The translations under genes were made by a program, and so were the position numbers. From contig JABMMH010000085.1 of the NCBI GenBank assembly GCA_013205645.1, positions 1 through 36,358 on the forward strand: a stretch of DNA of 36,358 nt, read 5' to 3'. This document shows positions 8,733 to 16,754 of the stretch, in pieces. The stretch's first letter is position 1. The number at the start of each line of letters is the position of its first letter. The notes below the pieces were generated by a model. It was not told the origin of the DNA and searched no databases. It was given only the letters and a program-made list of their open reading frames with translations. Source of the stretch: Polaromonas sp. (GTDB lineage: Bacteria > Pseudomonadota > Gammaproteobacteria > Burkholderiales > Burkholderiaceae_C).

Positions 8733-8960
8733 GTCTTCGGTTTTGGCTACGAGGCCAGCCACTACGAGGTGTCAATGCAGATGGCCGAGCTGAGTTTGCT
8801 GCCCGCCGTGCGCAAGCAGCCTGACGCCATCGTCGTGGCCGAAGGCACCAGCTGCCGCCATCAGATCCGGGATGGCGCGCAACGCGAAGCGATTCACGTG
8901 GCCGTTTTACTGGCCCGGCAGTTGCCTGGCACGGCTCGCCAACTGGTAAACATCGACTAA
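8733..8960 (+). pseudogene. C-terminal remnant of a FAD-linked oxidase / glycolate-oxidase-type Fe-S (CCG-domain) protein
   Basis: VFGFGYEASHYEVSMQMAELSLLPAVRKQPDAIVVAEGTSCRHQIRDGAQREAIHVAVLLARQL resembles the C-terminal tail of this family; the upstream catalytic regions are absent. Confidence 0.6.
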
Positions 8961-9668
8961 CTTGTAAACGTCGACCAACTTGTAGAGGTACGGTGGGCTG
9001 TAGCTGCTTTGGACAAAGTCTTCGCGCTTGGCAACCACAACGGCCTCACGCCCCTGCTGGTAGCGCTCCCAACGGTTGGCCCGGTAGCCGGCATATTCCA
9101 ACGCCACCGGTGTCAATTGCTGAGTTACCTTTTGTTTGTCATCACCCGAACGGTAATGACCGTGCGCAGCCGCTAAGCTAAACCACTTGAAAGCCTCTCG
9201 TGCGTCAGGCTTGATGGCCCCGCCGCCTTTCAGGTAAAGATGCCCCAAGGCATCGAAGCCTCGGATGGAGCGTTGCTCCGCTGCCCGGTTGTAGTGCTCA
9301 AGCGCACGACTGATATTCACGGGCACACCCCAGCCAAACTCAAACGATTGACCTTCCGCCACCACCGCGTCCATCGAGCCGGCGATGGCAGCGCGGCGCA
9401 ACCAACGCTGCGAGCGCTTGAAATCCTGCGCCACGCCCACACCCATCTGGTAAGACCGGCCAACTTGAAATTGCGCCTCCGCAGCACCACGGTTCGCCAG
9501 TTTCATGGCTTGCTCAAACTCAAGCTGAAGATACTCTTTGGCATAGGCCGTGTCTGGCGACTTAGCCTGCGGCTGCGCCAGCGCCACGCTCATGGACAAG
9601 CCGGGCGCAGAGGCACTCAGCACCAGCCAAGCGCAGGCCCAATGTCGACTAAAAATGGGTGTGGTCAT
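8907..9668 (-). CDS. Secreted Sel1-like repeat protein
   Basis: Signal peptide (MTTPIFSRHWACAWLVLSASAPGLSMSVALAQ) and Sel1 repeats (AEAQFQVGRSYQMGVGVAQDFKRSQRWLRRAAIAG; FDALGHLYLKGGGAIKPDAREAFKWFSLAAAHGH). Start overlaps the upstream pilin stop (ATGA). Confidence 0.8.
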   Translation of the reverse strand: MTTPIFSRHWACAWLVLSASAPGLSMSVALAQPQAKSPDTAYAKEYLQLEFEQAMKLANRGAAEAQFQVGRSYQMGVGVAQDFKRSQRWLRRAAIAGSMDAVVAEGQSFEFGWGVPVNISRALEHYNRAAEQRSIRGFDALGHLYLKGGGAIKPDAREAFKWFSLAAAHGHYRSGDDKQKVTQQLTPVALEYAGYRANRWERYQQGREAVVVAKREDFVQSSYSPPYLYKLVDVYKLVDVYQLASRARQLPGQ

Positions 9669-10564
9669 GGTGTTGGCGGTGTGTATGGATAAGTTTGTGG
9701 CAGCGGCAGTTGGTCAAAAAAGTAGGCCATGTTGATCAAGGAGTCCTGCGTTTCATTCGACACCCCCGTGTTGTTCAACCAACTGGTTTCGAAACCAGAA
9801 CCATCAAGGCGCAAACGCCTGACACGCCCTTTGTAAGCCTCGGCACCATCAAAGCCATCCATCGCCACGGCTAATTTACGGGCAAAACTGACGGGCACGT
9901 TGAACAACACAATCGCATTGAAGAAGGGGTCGCTATCAGTAGGCGCAGAGGCCAAATACAGCTTCGTCATGGCCATGAAATCACCGGCTGCATGGGTTGC
10001 TGCAATTCGGTTGGGTTGCGCCGCACTGAGCAGCCCGGCTAATTTCAGGTCGTTATAAGGAACATTGAAATCCGATACGAAAGTCGACGACGACTCGCTG
10101 ACGGTAGCGCCAGTGCCAATGTAGGCCGTCGCCAAGGCAGACGGACATCCGTTGCCCGCCACCGACGTGACTTCACCAAACCCGTTGGGTGTACCCGTGC
10201 TGGCCACAGGCAACGTGGCTGTGTAGTCAAAACGGGCAGACCGTGCCGTCTTGGCACTTTCAACACTGGCGGACAAACTCACAAATTCCAGCACTGACGA
10301 GTCAATCCGGCCATTGCCATCGCAGTCCCCCGGCCAACGTTGGTGCGTCCGCCGGTACTCGTTCAACAATGACTCCATTTGCCGCACCTGCATCACCAAT
10401 TGGTCGCCTTTGCTTTGGTCCAGCAAAGTCAGCCCCTTGGCAGCCATGCCCAGCAGCACAGCCGACACCACCAACACGATGGCTGTTTCTACCAGCGTGA
10501 AGCCTGCGGCAAACTGACCAAGGCGGCCCAGGCGATGACGCTGAAGGCGCAACAACCGCTTCAT
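9665..10564 (-). CDS. Type IV pilin-like protein (fourth paralog of the tandem pilins)
   Basis: Class III signal G-FTLVETAIVLVVSAVLLG; shares GDCDxxGxID, NDLKLAGL, NAIV..NVP, GRVR.L motifs with the three tandem pilins. Start assigned to ATG 10564 (MKRLL), ATGA overlap with mshN stop. Confidence 0.82.
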   Translation of the reverse strand: MKRLLRLQRHRLGRLGQFAAGFTLVETAIVLVVSAVLLGMAAKGLTLLDQSKGDQLVMQVRQMESLLNEYRRTHQRWPGDCDGNGRIDSSVLEFVSLSASVESAKTARSARFDYTATLPVASTGTPNGFGEVTSVAGNGCPSALATAYIGTGATVSESSSTFVSDFNVPYNDLKLAGLLSAAQPNRIAATHAAGDFMAMTKLYLASAPTDSDPFFNAIVLFNVPVSFARKLAVAMDGFDGAEAYKGRVRRLRLDGSGFETSWLNNTGVSNETQDSLINMAYFFDQLPLPQTYPYTPPTP

Positions 10565-11976
10565 CGCGTCACCCGCTTGCTGGCCCATGCCCTCAACTTT
10601 GAATATTCATCGCGGCCAGCCGTCATCTCGAGAAACTTTTGGTACTGCACCAAAGCGTCTGCAGGGCGTCCCAACGCATCCAGTGAGTACGCCGAATTAG
10701 CCACCAGCTCAGGCGTGTCCGGCGACAACGCTGAGGCCTGACGCAGGTCATCCAAAGCCGCCTCATGTTTACCGATTTCTTGCAGGCAGATAGCCCGATT
10801 CAGCAAGACCTTCATGCTCGCCGGATTTTGCTGATGCGCGCGAGTCAAGGCCACAATCGCATCGTCCCAGCGACGCAAGCCCTGGGCTGCCGTGCCCTTG
10901 AGATAGCTGGTTTGCCATGTTTCACCAAGCTCGGCTTCGACTTGTCCTACGGCATTCAACGCAGCCTCAAACTGCCCTTCCGACAGCATGCGTCCGACTG
11001 CGGTAAAACGGCGCAATATTTCAGCCGCCGACGAATGAGCAGTTCCTTGTGCACCACTCACCGACTCCAACTCAATCAGGGCTGAGACCGGACGCTGCCG
11101 CAACGCCACCGCAGCGGGCTGCACAGGCGCAACCACAGGCACAGCTGCTGATGACTTGGCAAGCTTCAGCACATCGTGCTCGGCACGCCAAGACGCCACC
11201 GTCGTGACCACCAGCGACTTGCGCTTGAGCTGCATGCGCAAGTCTGCAATGACGTCGCTCACTTCAGCCGCATCGGGGCTCAGCAGCACACGCAAAGTGC
11301 CGTTGTCTGGCGCTAACAGTGCAGGGAACTGCCCCGACAAGCTGCGGTACAAATTCACTGCCGCGGTGTCCGACGCGCTGGCAGGCAAGACAATCAAGGC
11401 GTCCTTCGGTGACAGCTTAGCCAACCCTTGCGACCAGCTCTGCAAAGCACCCGCCTTGTCGCCACGGCTCATCAATGCACCTGCACTGCGAACCCATGCA
11501 GGAGACTGCCAAGCCAATACCGGTGGCGCAACAGGCAGTTTCACGACCGCCCCGGCAACACTCCGGCTCACTGCTAAAACAGGCACTGTGGCTACCGGCT
11601 GTGATGGCACCGGCGCAGCGACCTCGGGAACAGTCGGTACGCTGGGAACCGCTTCCACCACAGGGACTGCAGGGACAACCGCCGCAATAGGCGTGGCGGC
11701 TGCGATAGGCGCCGCTGCAACGGCTGGGGGCACCGCGAGCACAGGTGCCACTTTGGCCTCAGGCAAAGCCCATTGCAGACGGCCCGTTTCAACCCAAGTC
11801 CAAACCGCCACCGCCACCACGCCCCCCCCCAACACCATCCACAGCAGGCGACTGATGTTGGAAGTCGATGGTGCCGCTGAACGGGGTGCAGCCATGTACT
11901 CACTGCCTCTGTCTTGGTGTGCCTGCTGGCTCCGCTCATCTTCGAGCTTGCGCAGAGCTTCGTCGATCACACTCAT
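10561..11976 (-). CDS. mshN: MshN-like TPR protein of MSHA-type pilus biogenesis
   Basis: MSVIDEALRKLEDERSQQ N-terminus, single TM (LLWMVLGGGVVAVAVWTW), Pro/Ala/Val linker, C-terminal TPRs; located directly after mshM. Confidence 0.75.
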   Translation of the reverse strand: MSVIDEALRKLEDERSQQAHQDRGSEYMAAPRSAAPSTSNISRLLWMVLGGGVVAVAVWTWVETGRLQWALPEAKVAPVLAVPPAVAAAPIAAATPIAAVVPAVPVVEAVPSVPTVPEVAAPVPSQPVATVPVLAVSRSVAGAVVKLPVAPPVLAWQSPAWVRSAGALMSRGDKAGALQSWSQGLAKLSPKDALIVLPASASDTAAVNLYRSLSGQFPALLAPDNGTLRVLLSPDAAEVSDVIADLRMQLKRKSLVVTTVASWRAEHDVLKLAKSSAAVPVVAPVQPAAVALRQRPVSALIELESVSGAQGTAHSSAAEILRRFTAVGRMLSEGQFEAALNAVGQVEAELGETWQTSYLKGTAAQGLRRWDDAIVALTRAHQQNPASMKVLLNRAICLQEIGKHEAALDDLRQASALSPDTPELVANSAYSLDALGRPADALVQYQKFLEMTAGRDEYSKLRAWASKRVTR

Positions 11977-12806
11977 GCAAACCTCCCGGATCTCAGTTCT
12001 GCGACAGCCCGCCGCACCATGAACCCATTGATCCGATGCTGGCTGCGGCCAAAGGCCAGCAGCAAAGCACGTTCAGCCACTAAATTAATCCGCCGGGGAA
12101 CCCCTTTGGTGGCGCGGTGCAAAAAGAAAAGCGCCATGCTCGAAAAATGCACATCACCACTGGTGCGGGCCAATGCCATGCGGTGGCGCACATAACTCGC
12201 GCATTCACTGCGCGACATCGGGCCCAACTTGCACCACACCCCAATGCGCTCGCGCAGCGGCCGCATGGCCCGCAGCGCCAGCGTTTTTTCCAATTCCGGC
12301 TGCCCGACCAGCACCAAAGAAATCAGCTTGCGCTGCTCGGTTTCAAGGTTCGACAGCAGGCGCAAGCCTTCCAGCGCTTCGGCCGAGAGCTTTTGCGCCT
12401 CGTCGACCATCACCACCAGGTACTCGCCCGAATGGGCGCACTTGAAGGCATAGTTGGTCAGTTGCTCATGCGTCTGCGCCATAGACTCCGGGTGGCGCGG
12501 CGCCTCACCCGTGAAGTCTTTGTAAATACTGCACAAAATCTCGGCATAAGACAGCAGCGGGTTGGGCAGCAAAGCCACATGCACATTGACCGGTGTATTG
12601 CGCAACAAGTTACGGCAAATCAAGGTTTTACCCAGACCCACCTCCCCGGTGAGCACCGCCATCGTGCCGCCGCGCATGGCAAACAGCAGATTGTTATAGG
12701 CGGTCACATGCTGACCGCCAGGGTAGAAAAAACTGGTGTCCGGGGAAATACTGAAAGGCGCACGGCTAAAGCCGAGCGCTTTGTAAATCGGGTCAAGTTC
12801 AGACAC
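11973..12806 (-). CDS. mshM: MshM/ExeA-like AAA ATPase
   Basis: YKALGFSRAPFSISPDTSFFYPGGQH..., Walker A GEVGLGKT, Walker B LVVMVDEAQ; ExeA-type architecture. Confidence 0.88.
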   Translation of the reverse strand: MSELDPIYKALGFSRAPFSISPDTSFFYPGGQHVTAYNNLLFAMRGGTMAVLTGEVGLGKTLICRNLLRNTPVNVHVALLPNPLLSYAEILCSIYKDFTGEAPRHPESMAQTHEQLTNYAFKCAHSGEYLVVMVDEAQKLSAEALEGLRLLSNLETEQRKLISLVLVGQPELEKTLALRAMRPLRERIGVWCKLGPMSRSECASYVRHRMALARTSGDVHFSSMALFFLHRATKGVPRRINLVAERALLLAFGRSQHRINGFMVRRAVAELRSGRFA

Positions 12807-12818
12807 TGATAACGCCGT

Positions 12819-14339
12819 TCACTTGTTGGGAATCACAGTGGGCATCAAGAAAATAACCAGCTCTTTGCGCCGGCTGGCTTTGTAGTCAGCCCGGAAGGGA
12901 TTGAAAGACGCGTTCCCTTCGCCGATACCAGGGATCGCCCGTGTCGTCTTCGAGCCTTCTTCTTCGATCAAGCCGCCCAGCACCACCAGCTCACCACTGC
13001 GCGCGCGCACCAAGGTGCTGGCTTCTTTGATGTCGAGCACCGGCGCCGTGCTCTGACCACTAGGCGAGACCGTGGTGCCAGACAAGCGGGTCACCGTCGG
13101 TGCCACTTGCAGCATGGTCCAGCCGTCACTGGAAATCTGCGGTGTGACGGTCATCATCACGCCCAAATTCACCGTGGTGGGTTGTTCATTGATGGTGTCT
13201 GAAATGCCGATGCCCGCCGTGGTGGTGCGGTAGTTGGTGCGGGTATAAAAGGTATCGCTGGTGCCGACCTTCACAAACGCTGTTTGGTTGTTCATGATGC
13301 GAATGCGCGGCTGCGAGACCATGCGCACATCACCCTGTTGCTTCAGAGCCTGAATCACAGCGTTGTAATTCGAGTTTCCGTAATTGGCCGCAAAGGTGCT
13401 CGGCACAGCAGACACCCCGGCGGGTGCCCCGACGATGGTGCGTGCAGCCAGCGTCCCGAGGTCACCCACTTTGAGTCGACTCCAGTCGAGGCCTAGGGCA
13501 TAGTCTTCGTTCAGCGTCACTTCGACGATGCGCACCTCGATGTCCACCTGCCGGTTCATGCCGTCTTTGATCAACTCAAGGAATTTCTCGACGCCTTCTA
13601 TTTTGGGTGCGCTGTCCGTGACGATGATGGTGCCCGTCAAGCGATTGATCAGAACCTTGCCGCGCGGCGACAACAAAGACTTGATCTGCAAGTCAATCTC
13701 TTGCCAAAACATCACCGAGTCGGTCACCGTGTTGCTGGATGAGACGACGCCGCCACCACCACCGCCACCGCCAGCAGCGGCAGTGGATGACGCAGTCGCC
13801 GTTGCATTGCCCGTGCGGGTGGCCCGGATGTAGTCCAGCTCAAAGGCCCGCGTCACGGTCGAGCGGACACGAATCACACCCGCTTTTTGTTCCCACGAAT
13901 AACCCAAGCTGCTGAGCATCACCTCAAAGGCCCGCGTCAGCGGCACGTCCGTGAAGTCCACCGTCACAGTGCCGGTCAAATCAGGGTCCGTGATCAGGTT
14001 GAGTCCATTGGCCCGGGCAAAAATACCCAGCGCGTCGCGGATGTCCAGTTGGCGCGCCCGAAACGAATACAGGCGCGGCTGCACTTCTTCCAGTTCCCGA
14101 CCGCTGGACACCACCATGCCGCGCGCTTCTGGCGGCAAACGCGCCTCTTGCGCTTCGCGGGCACGCGCATCTTCAGCCATCTTGGCGTTGATGGCCGAAT
14201 AGGCACTGGTCGGTGCCACCTTGGAAGGCTGAGCAATGTCCGGCCCGGGCAAGGCGCAACCGGCCAGCATCGCCGCTGTCGCCAAGGAGACCGCACTGAT
14301 GCGCCGAAAATCTGATGGGTTGTACTTACGCATACTCAA
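12819..14339 (-). CDS. mshL: MshL-like secretin lipoprotein
   Basis: Lipobox LAGC; secretin N-domain (LDIRDALGIFARANGLNLITDPDLTGTVTVDFTDVPLTRAFEVMLSSLGY) and C-terminal secretin core (VRARSGELVVLGGLIEEEGSKTTRAIPGIGEG). Confidence 0.92.
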   Translation of the reverse strand: MSMRKYNPSDFRRISAVSLATAAMLAGCALPGPDIAQPSKVAPTSAYSAINAKMAEDARAREAQEARLPPEARGMVVSSGRELEEVQPRLYSFRARQLDIRDALGIFARANGLNLITDPDLTGTVTVDFTDVPLTRAFEVMLSSLGYSWEQKAGVIRVRSTVTRAFELDYIRATRTGNATATASSTAAAGGGGGGGGVVSSSNTVTDSVMFWQEIDLQIKSLLSPRGKVLINRLTGTIIVTDSAPKIEGVEKFLELIKDGMNRQVDIEVRIVEVTLNEDYALGLDWSRLKVGDLGTLAARTIVGAPAGVSAVPSTFAANYGNSNYNAVIQALKQQGDVRMVSQPRIRIMNNQTAFVKVGTSDTFYTRTNYRTTTAGIGISDTINEQPTTVNLGVMMTVTPQISSDGWTMLQVAPTVTRLSGTTVSPSGQSTAPVLDIKEASTLVRARSGELVVLGGLIEEEGSKTTRAIPGIGEGNASFNPFRADYKASRRKELVIFLMPTVIPNK

Positions 14340-14776
14340 AATCCCTTAGTCATGTCAATCCACAGCCGCTCACCGCCCTTGCCATGGCCCACCAATAAAA
14401 CGCGCATCGGCTCAATCCGCTCGACCTTGTAATCAGCCAGCGTGTCACCTTGTTGATACATTTCCGAACCAATCTGCGCCACCCGGCGCTCACCGTCGAC
14501 CAAAATCGCAGAGACCACAAATGGCATCTTTGGCTTGCCATTCGCCACCACCACACGCCTTACGGGCTCCACGGTGTAAGGCATCAACGTGCGCAAATCC
14601 ACATAGGCCGGTTGACGCCGCACCACCGGCTGCACCGCATCCGGCGACAGCGGCACCGTCAAGGTCTTGACCGTCGGCAGCGACAGCGCAGCGCTGTCAA
14701 CCGGCACAAAATGTTTCCACGCAAACGCTGAGAGCAGCGCCAGCGGAATCAGCAAAAAACCCAAATACGCTTTCAT
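14336..14776 (-). CDS. mshK: MshK-like pilus biogenesis protein
   Basis: Short protein with one N-terminal TM and PFVVSAILVDGERRVAQIGSEMYQQGDTLADYKVERIEPMRVLL; position directly before mshL. Confidence 0.65.
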   Translation of the reverse strand: MKAYLGFLLIPLALLSAFAWKHFVPVDSAALSLPTVKTLTVPLSPDAVQPVVRRQPAYVDLRTLMPYTVEPVRRVVVANGKPKMPFVVSAILVDGERRVAQIGSEMYQQGDTLADYKVERIEPMRVLLVGHGKGGERLWIDMTKGF

Positions 14777-15216
14777 CGGGTCTCCAGTACCAAAATGTTG
14801 TCGCCCTTGATGTTCACCTTCACGGCAAACGGCAAGCCGGCGCTGCGACCTTGCGGGGTTGCGTCTTCAATGCGGAAGTTGCTCAGGGAGAAATACCCCA
14901 AGCCGGAGTAGCTGACCGCAAACATCTCGTTGATGCGGCCCAGTTCATCGCCCGTGAACGTGGCGGTGATGTTCAAAGCCTCGCGGCGCAATTCAACGCC
15001 TGGCTTCCAGCTGGTGCGACGAATCAATTCGGCATAGTCACCAGACGCCTTGGCGAGCAGATCAATCTGCGCACTGCTGGCCGTCACCTTGCTTTGCAGG
15101 GCCTGCGCGTTTGAAAGAGCGGCCCGGCCTTGCAAGAAAAGATGCAGGCCGCCGGCCAATAAGAGCGAGGCCAGCAACAGCCCTCCCCAAGTTCTGACAT
15201 GAAATTTTCTAAGCAT
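14773..15216 (-). CDS. mshJ: MshJ-like (PilO/GspM-like) pilus biogenesis protein
   Basis: Single TM (GGLLLASLLLAGGLHLFL) plus short periplasmic domain. Start assigned to ATG 15216 (MLRKFHVRT), with AGGA 9 nt upstream, rather than the track start at 15267 inside the preceding gene. Confidence 0.65.
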   Translation of the reverse strand: MLRKFHVRTWGGLLLASLLLAGGLHLFLQGRAALSNAQALQSKVTASSAQIDLLAKASGDYAELIRRTSWKPGVELRREALNITATFTGDELGRINEMFAVSYSGLGYFSLSNFRIEDATPQGRSAGLPFAVKVNIKGDNILVLETR

Positions 15217-15245
15217 GGCTATCTGTCCTATCTGTCCTATCTGGC
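15217..15245 (-). repeat. Tandem 9-bp repeat carrying AGGA motifs between the 502-aa prepilin stop and mshJ start
   Basis: Minus strand: TAA-GCCAGATAGGACAGATAGGACAGATAGCC-ATG; two GATAGGACA units plus a partial third. Confidence 0.75.
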
Positions 15246-16754
15246 TTAGTTGGGGGTCGCGGTACACGTCACACTGCCGTAGGAATCAGGCGCACTGTAG
15301 ATCGAATCACCCGCCGCTTCAAAACGCGTCGGCGTCCCGTTAAAACACTTCACCGTCACCGCATGCGACTGACCCGAGTCCAGCGCTGTTTTAAGGGCAA
15401 CACCGGTACCAGGGTTGTCCATCATGGGTTTGGGCAAGGCGACCTCCCAGTACTTGCCGTCTGGCAGCAAGGCAAACAAATGCAAGTACAAAGGCGCTCC
15501 AAAAGCACTCACAGCACCCCAGTCCTTCGCCACCACAGGCACACAAGCCGATGCGTTGGCACTGCTGGCCACCGTGGCACTCAACAAACCTGGGGGCTGC
15601 ACCGCGCTGGCGGCCCTGGGACCAGAATTGTCGGCATTGACCACCCAAAACAAGGACAAACCGATCGGCGATCCCGTGGCGACCACAAGGCTATCGATGT
15701 TTGGCGCCCAGAGCTGCCCGCTCAAGGCGTTGTCAAAATTAACCAGCAACTCGGTGTTCATGCAGGTGTCCACCGGCCGGGTGCACTGACCGGCTGCCTG
15801 CAGCGCGGCGCGCAACTCCAGCAGTGACGCCGCGTTAGACGCACCGCCATAGTCGCGCACATCGTCCACCGCAGAGTCTTGGCCACCGGTGGTCGGATGC
15901 TCATAGACCCGGTACGAGGAATAAGCGCCAGCGCCAGGGGTGTCGTCAACAAACACCGCGTTGGCCCGGTCCATCCTTGCATAGGCCTGTGCATGCGGAC
16001 GCGTCACCACAAAGGCAGAAGGACTCGAGCGTTGCTGCGTCCATGGCGACGTCACGGTCCCGTCTAACAACGGCGAGAAGCGGCCACCCGTCCATGCAAA
16101 AAAACCTTCAACACCAGTCTGCCAAACGCGCGGCAGGGTCATGCTGCGTGTCGTCGTATCGACCGAACCGTTGTTCGCTGTTAACAAGCGCTCAAGCTCA
16201 ATCAAGGTGTTCACGTTGCGGCACAACTGGCCCACGGAACCCCCGGTCCCCTGGCTGCTGCGGGTCGGGTTGTGCAAATCTTTGAAGCCCACCGCTGGGG
16301 CTAATACACCGGTAGGAAACAGAAAGTCTGAAAAGTTGAACGGCAGGTCGGCACGCAAGGCCGGGTGCACGTCATAGTTGAACAGCGTCCCTTTTGAGGA
16401 ACGTGTCGGCGTGCCGAGCAAACTGCCGGGCAGCGCGCCATAAGGCGTGTACGTGCCCGCGTCTGGCGCTATGGCGAGGACCGGATCGGCCAAAGCCGTC
16501 CGGCTCAAGGCGCCATAGCCGTCCGTCAGTAGTTGCAGCGGCCCTGGAAAGCCGCCATTGCGGGTGGCATAAGCCAGCAGCGACTCCCGCGCCTGCAGCA
16601 AAGCAGAGCGGTCGGCGTTGTCTGATTCTTTGCGACTCGCCAGGTTCAGCAAGGGAAACACCGCCGCCGCAATGATCCCCAGCAAAATAATCGCCAAGGC
16701 AATTTCCACCAGGAAAAAACCACGTGTCCGTTTGAGTTTGAATTTGAGCGTCAC
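15246..16754 (-). CDS. Large (502 aa) prepilin-like protein, candidate minor or tip pilin
   Basis: Class III-like signal RTRG-FFLVEIALAIILLGIIAAAVFPLL followed by a long Cys-containing C-terminal domain; lies between mshG and mshJ with ATGA-type overlap. Confidence 0.75.
   Translation of the reverse strand: MTLKFKLKRTRGFFLVEIALAIILLGIIAAAVFPLLNLASRKESDNADRSALLQARESLLAYATRNGGFPGPLQLLTDGYGALSRTALADPVLAIAPDAGTYTPYGALPGSLLGTPTRSSKGTLFNYDVHPALRADLPFNFSDFLFPTGVLAPAVGFKDLHNPTRSSQGTGGSVGQLCRNVNTLIELERLLTANNGSVDTTTRSMTLPRVWQTGVEGFFAWTGGRFSPLLDGTVTSPWTQQRSSPSAFVVTRPHAQAYARMDRANAVFVDDTPGAGAYSSYRVYEHPTTGGQDSAVDDVRDYGGASNAASLLELRAALQAAGQCTRPVDTCMNTELLVNFDNALSGQLWAPNIDSLVVATGSPIGLSLFWVVNADNSGPRAASAVQPPGLLSATVASSANASACVPVVAKDWGAVSAFGAPLYLHLFALLPDGKYWEVALPKPMMDNPGTGVALKTALDSGQSHAVTVKCFNGTPTRFEAAGDSIYSAPDSYGSVTCTATPN

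Noticed and set aside
8616-8772. Minus-strand open stretch HLVVAGLVAKTEDLAGQLPQMVTDSLREQVARIKEMSEAMLAIGKRLHLQL-stop
   Set aside because: Looks protein-like at its C-terminal end but is short, has no convincing start, overlaps the oxidase remnant and could not be assigned; possibly another gene scrap, not claimed.
8340-8960. Possible insertion sequence in the debris zone
   Set aside because: No transposase motif, terminal repeats or target-site duplication could be found; the 12-bp inverted repeat spans only 50 bp.
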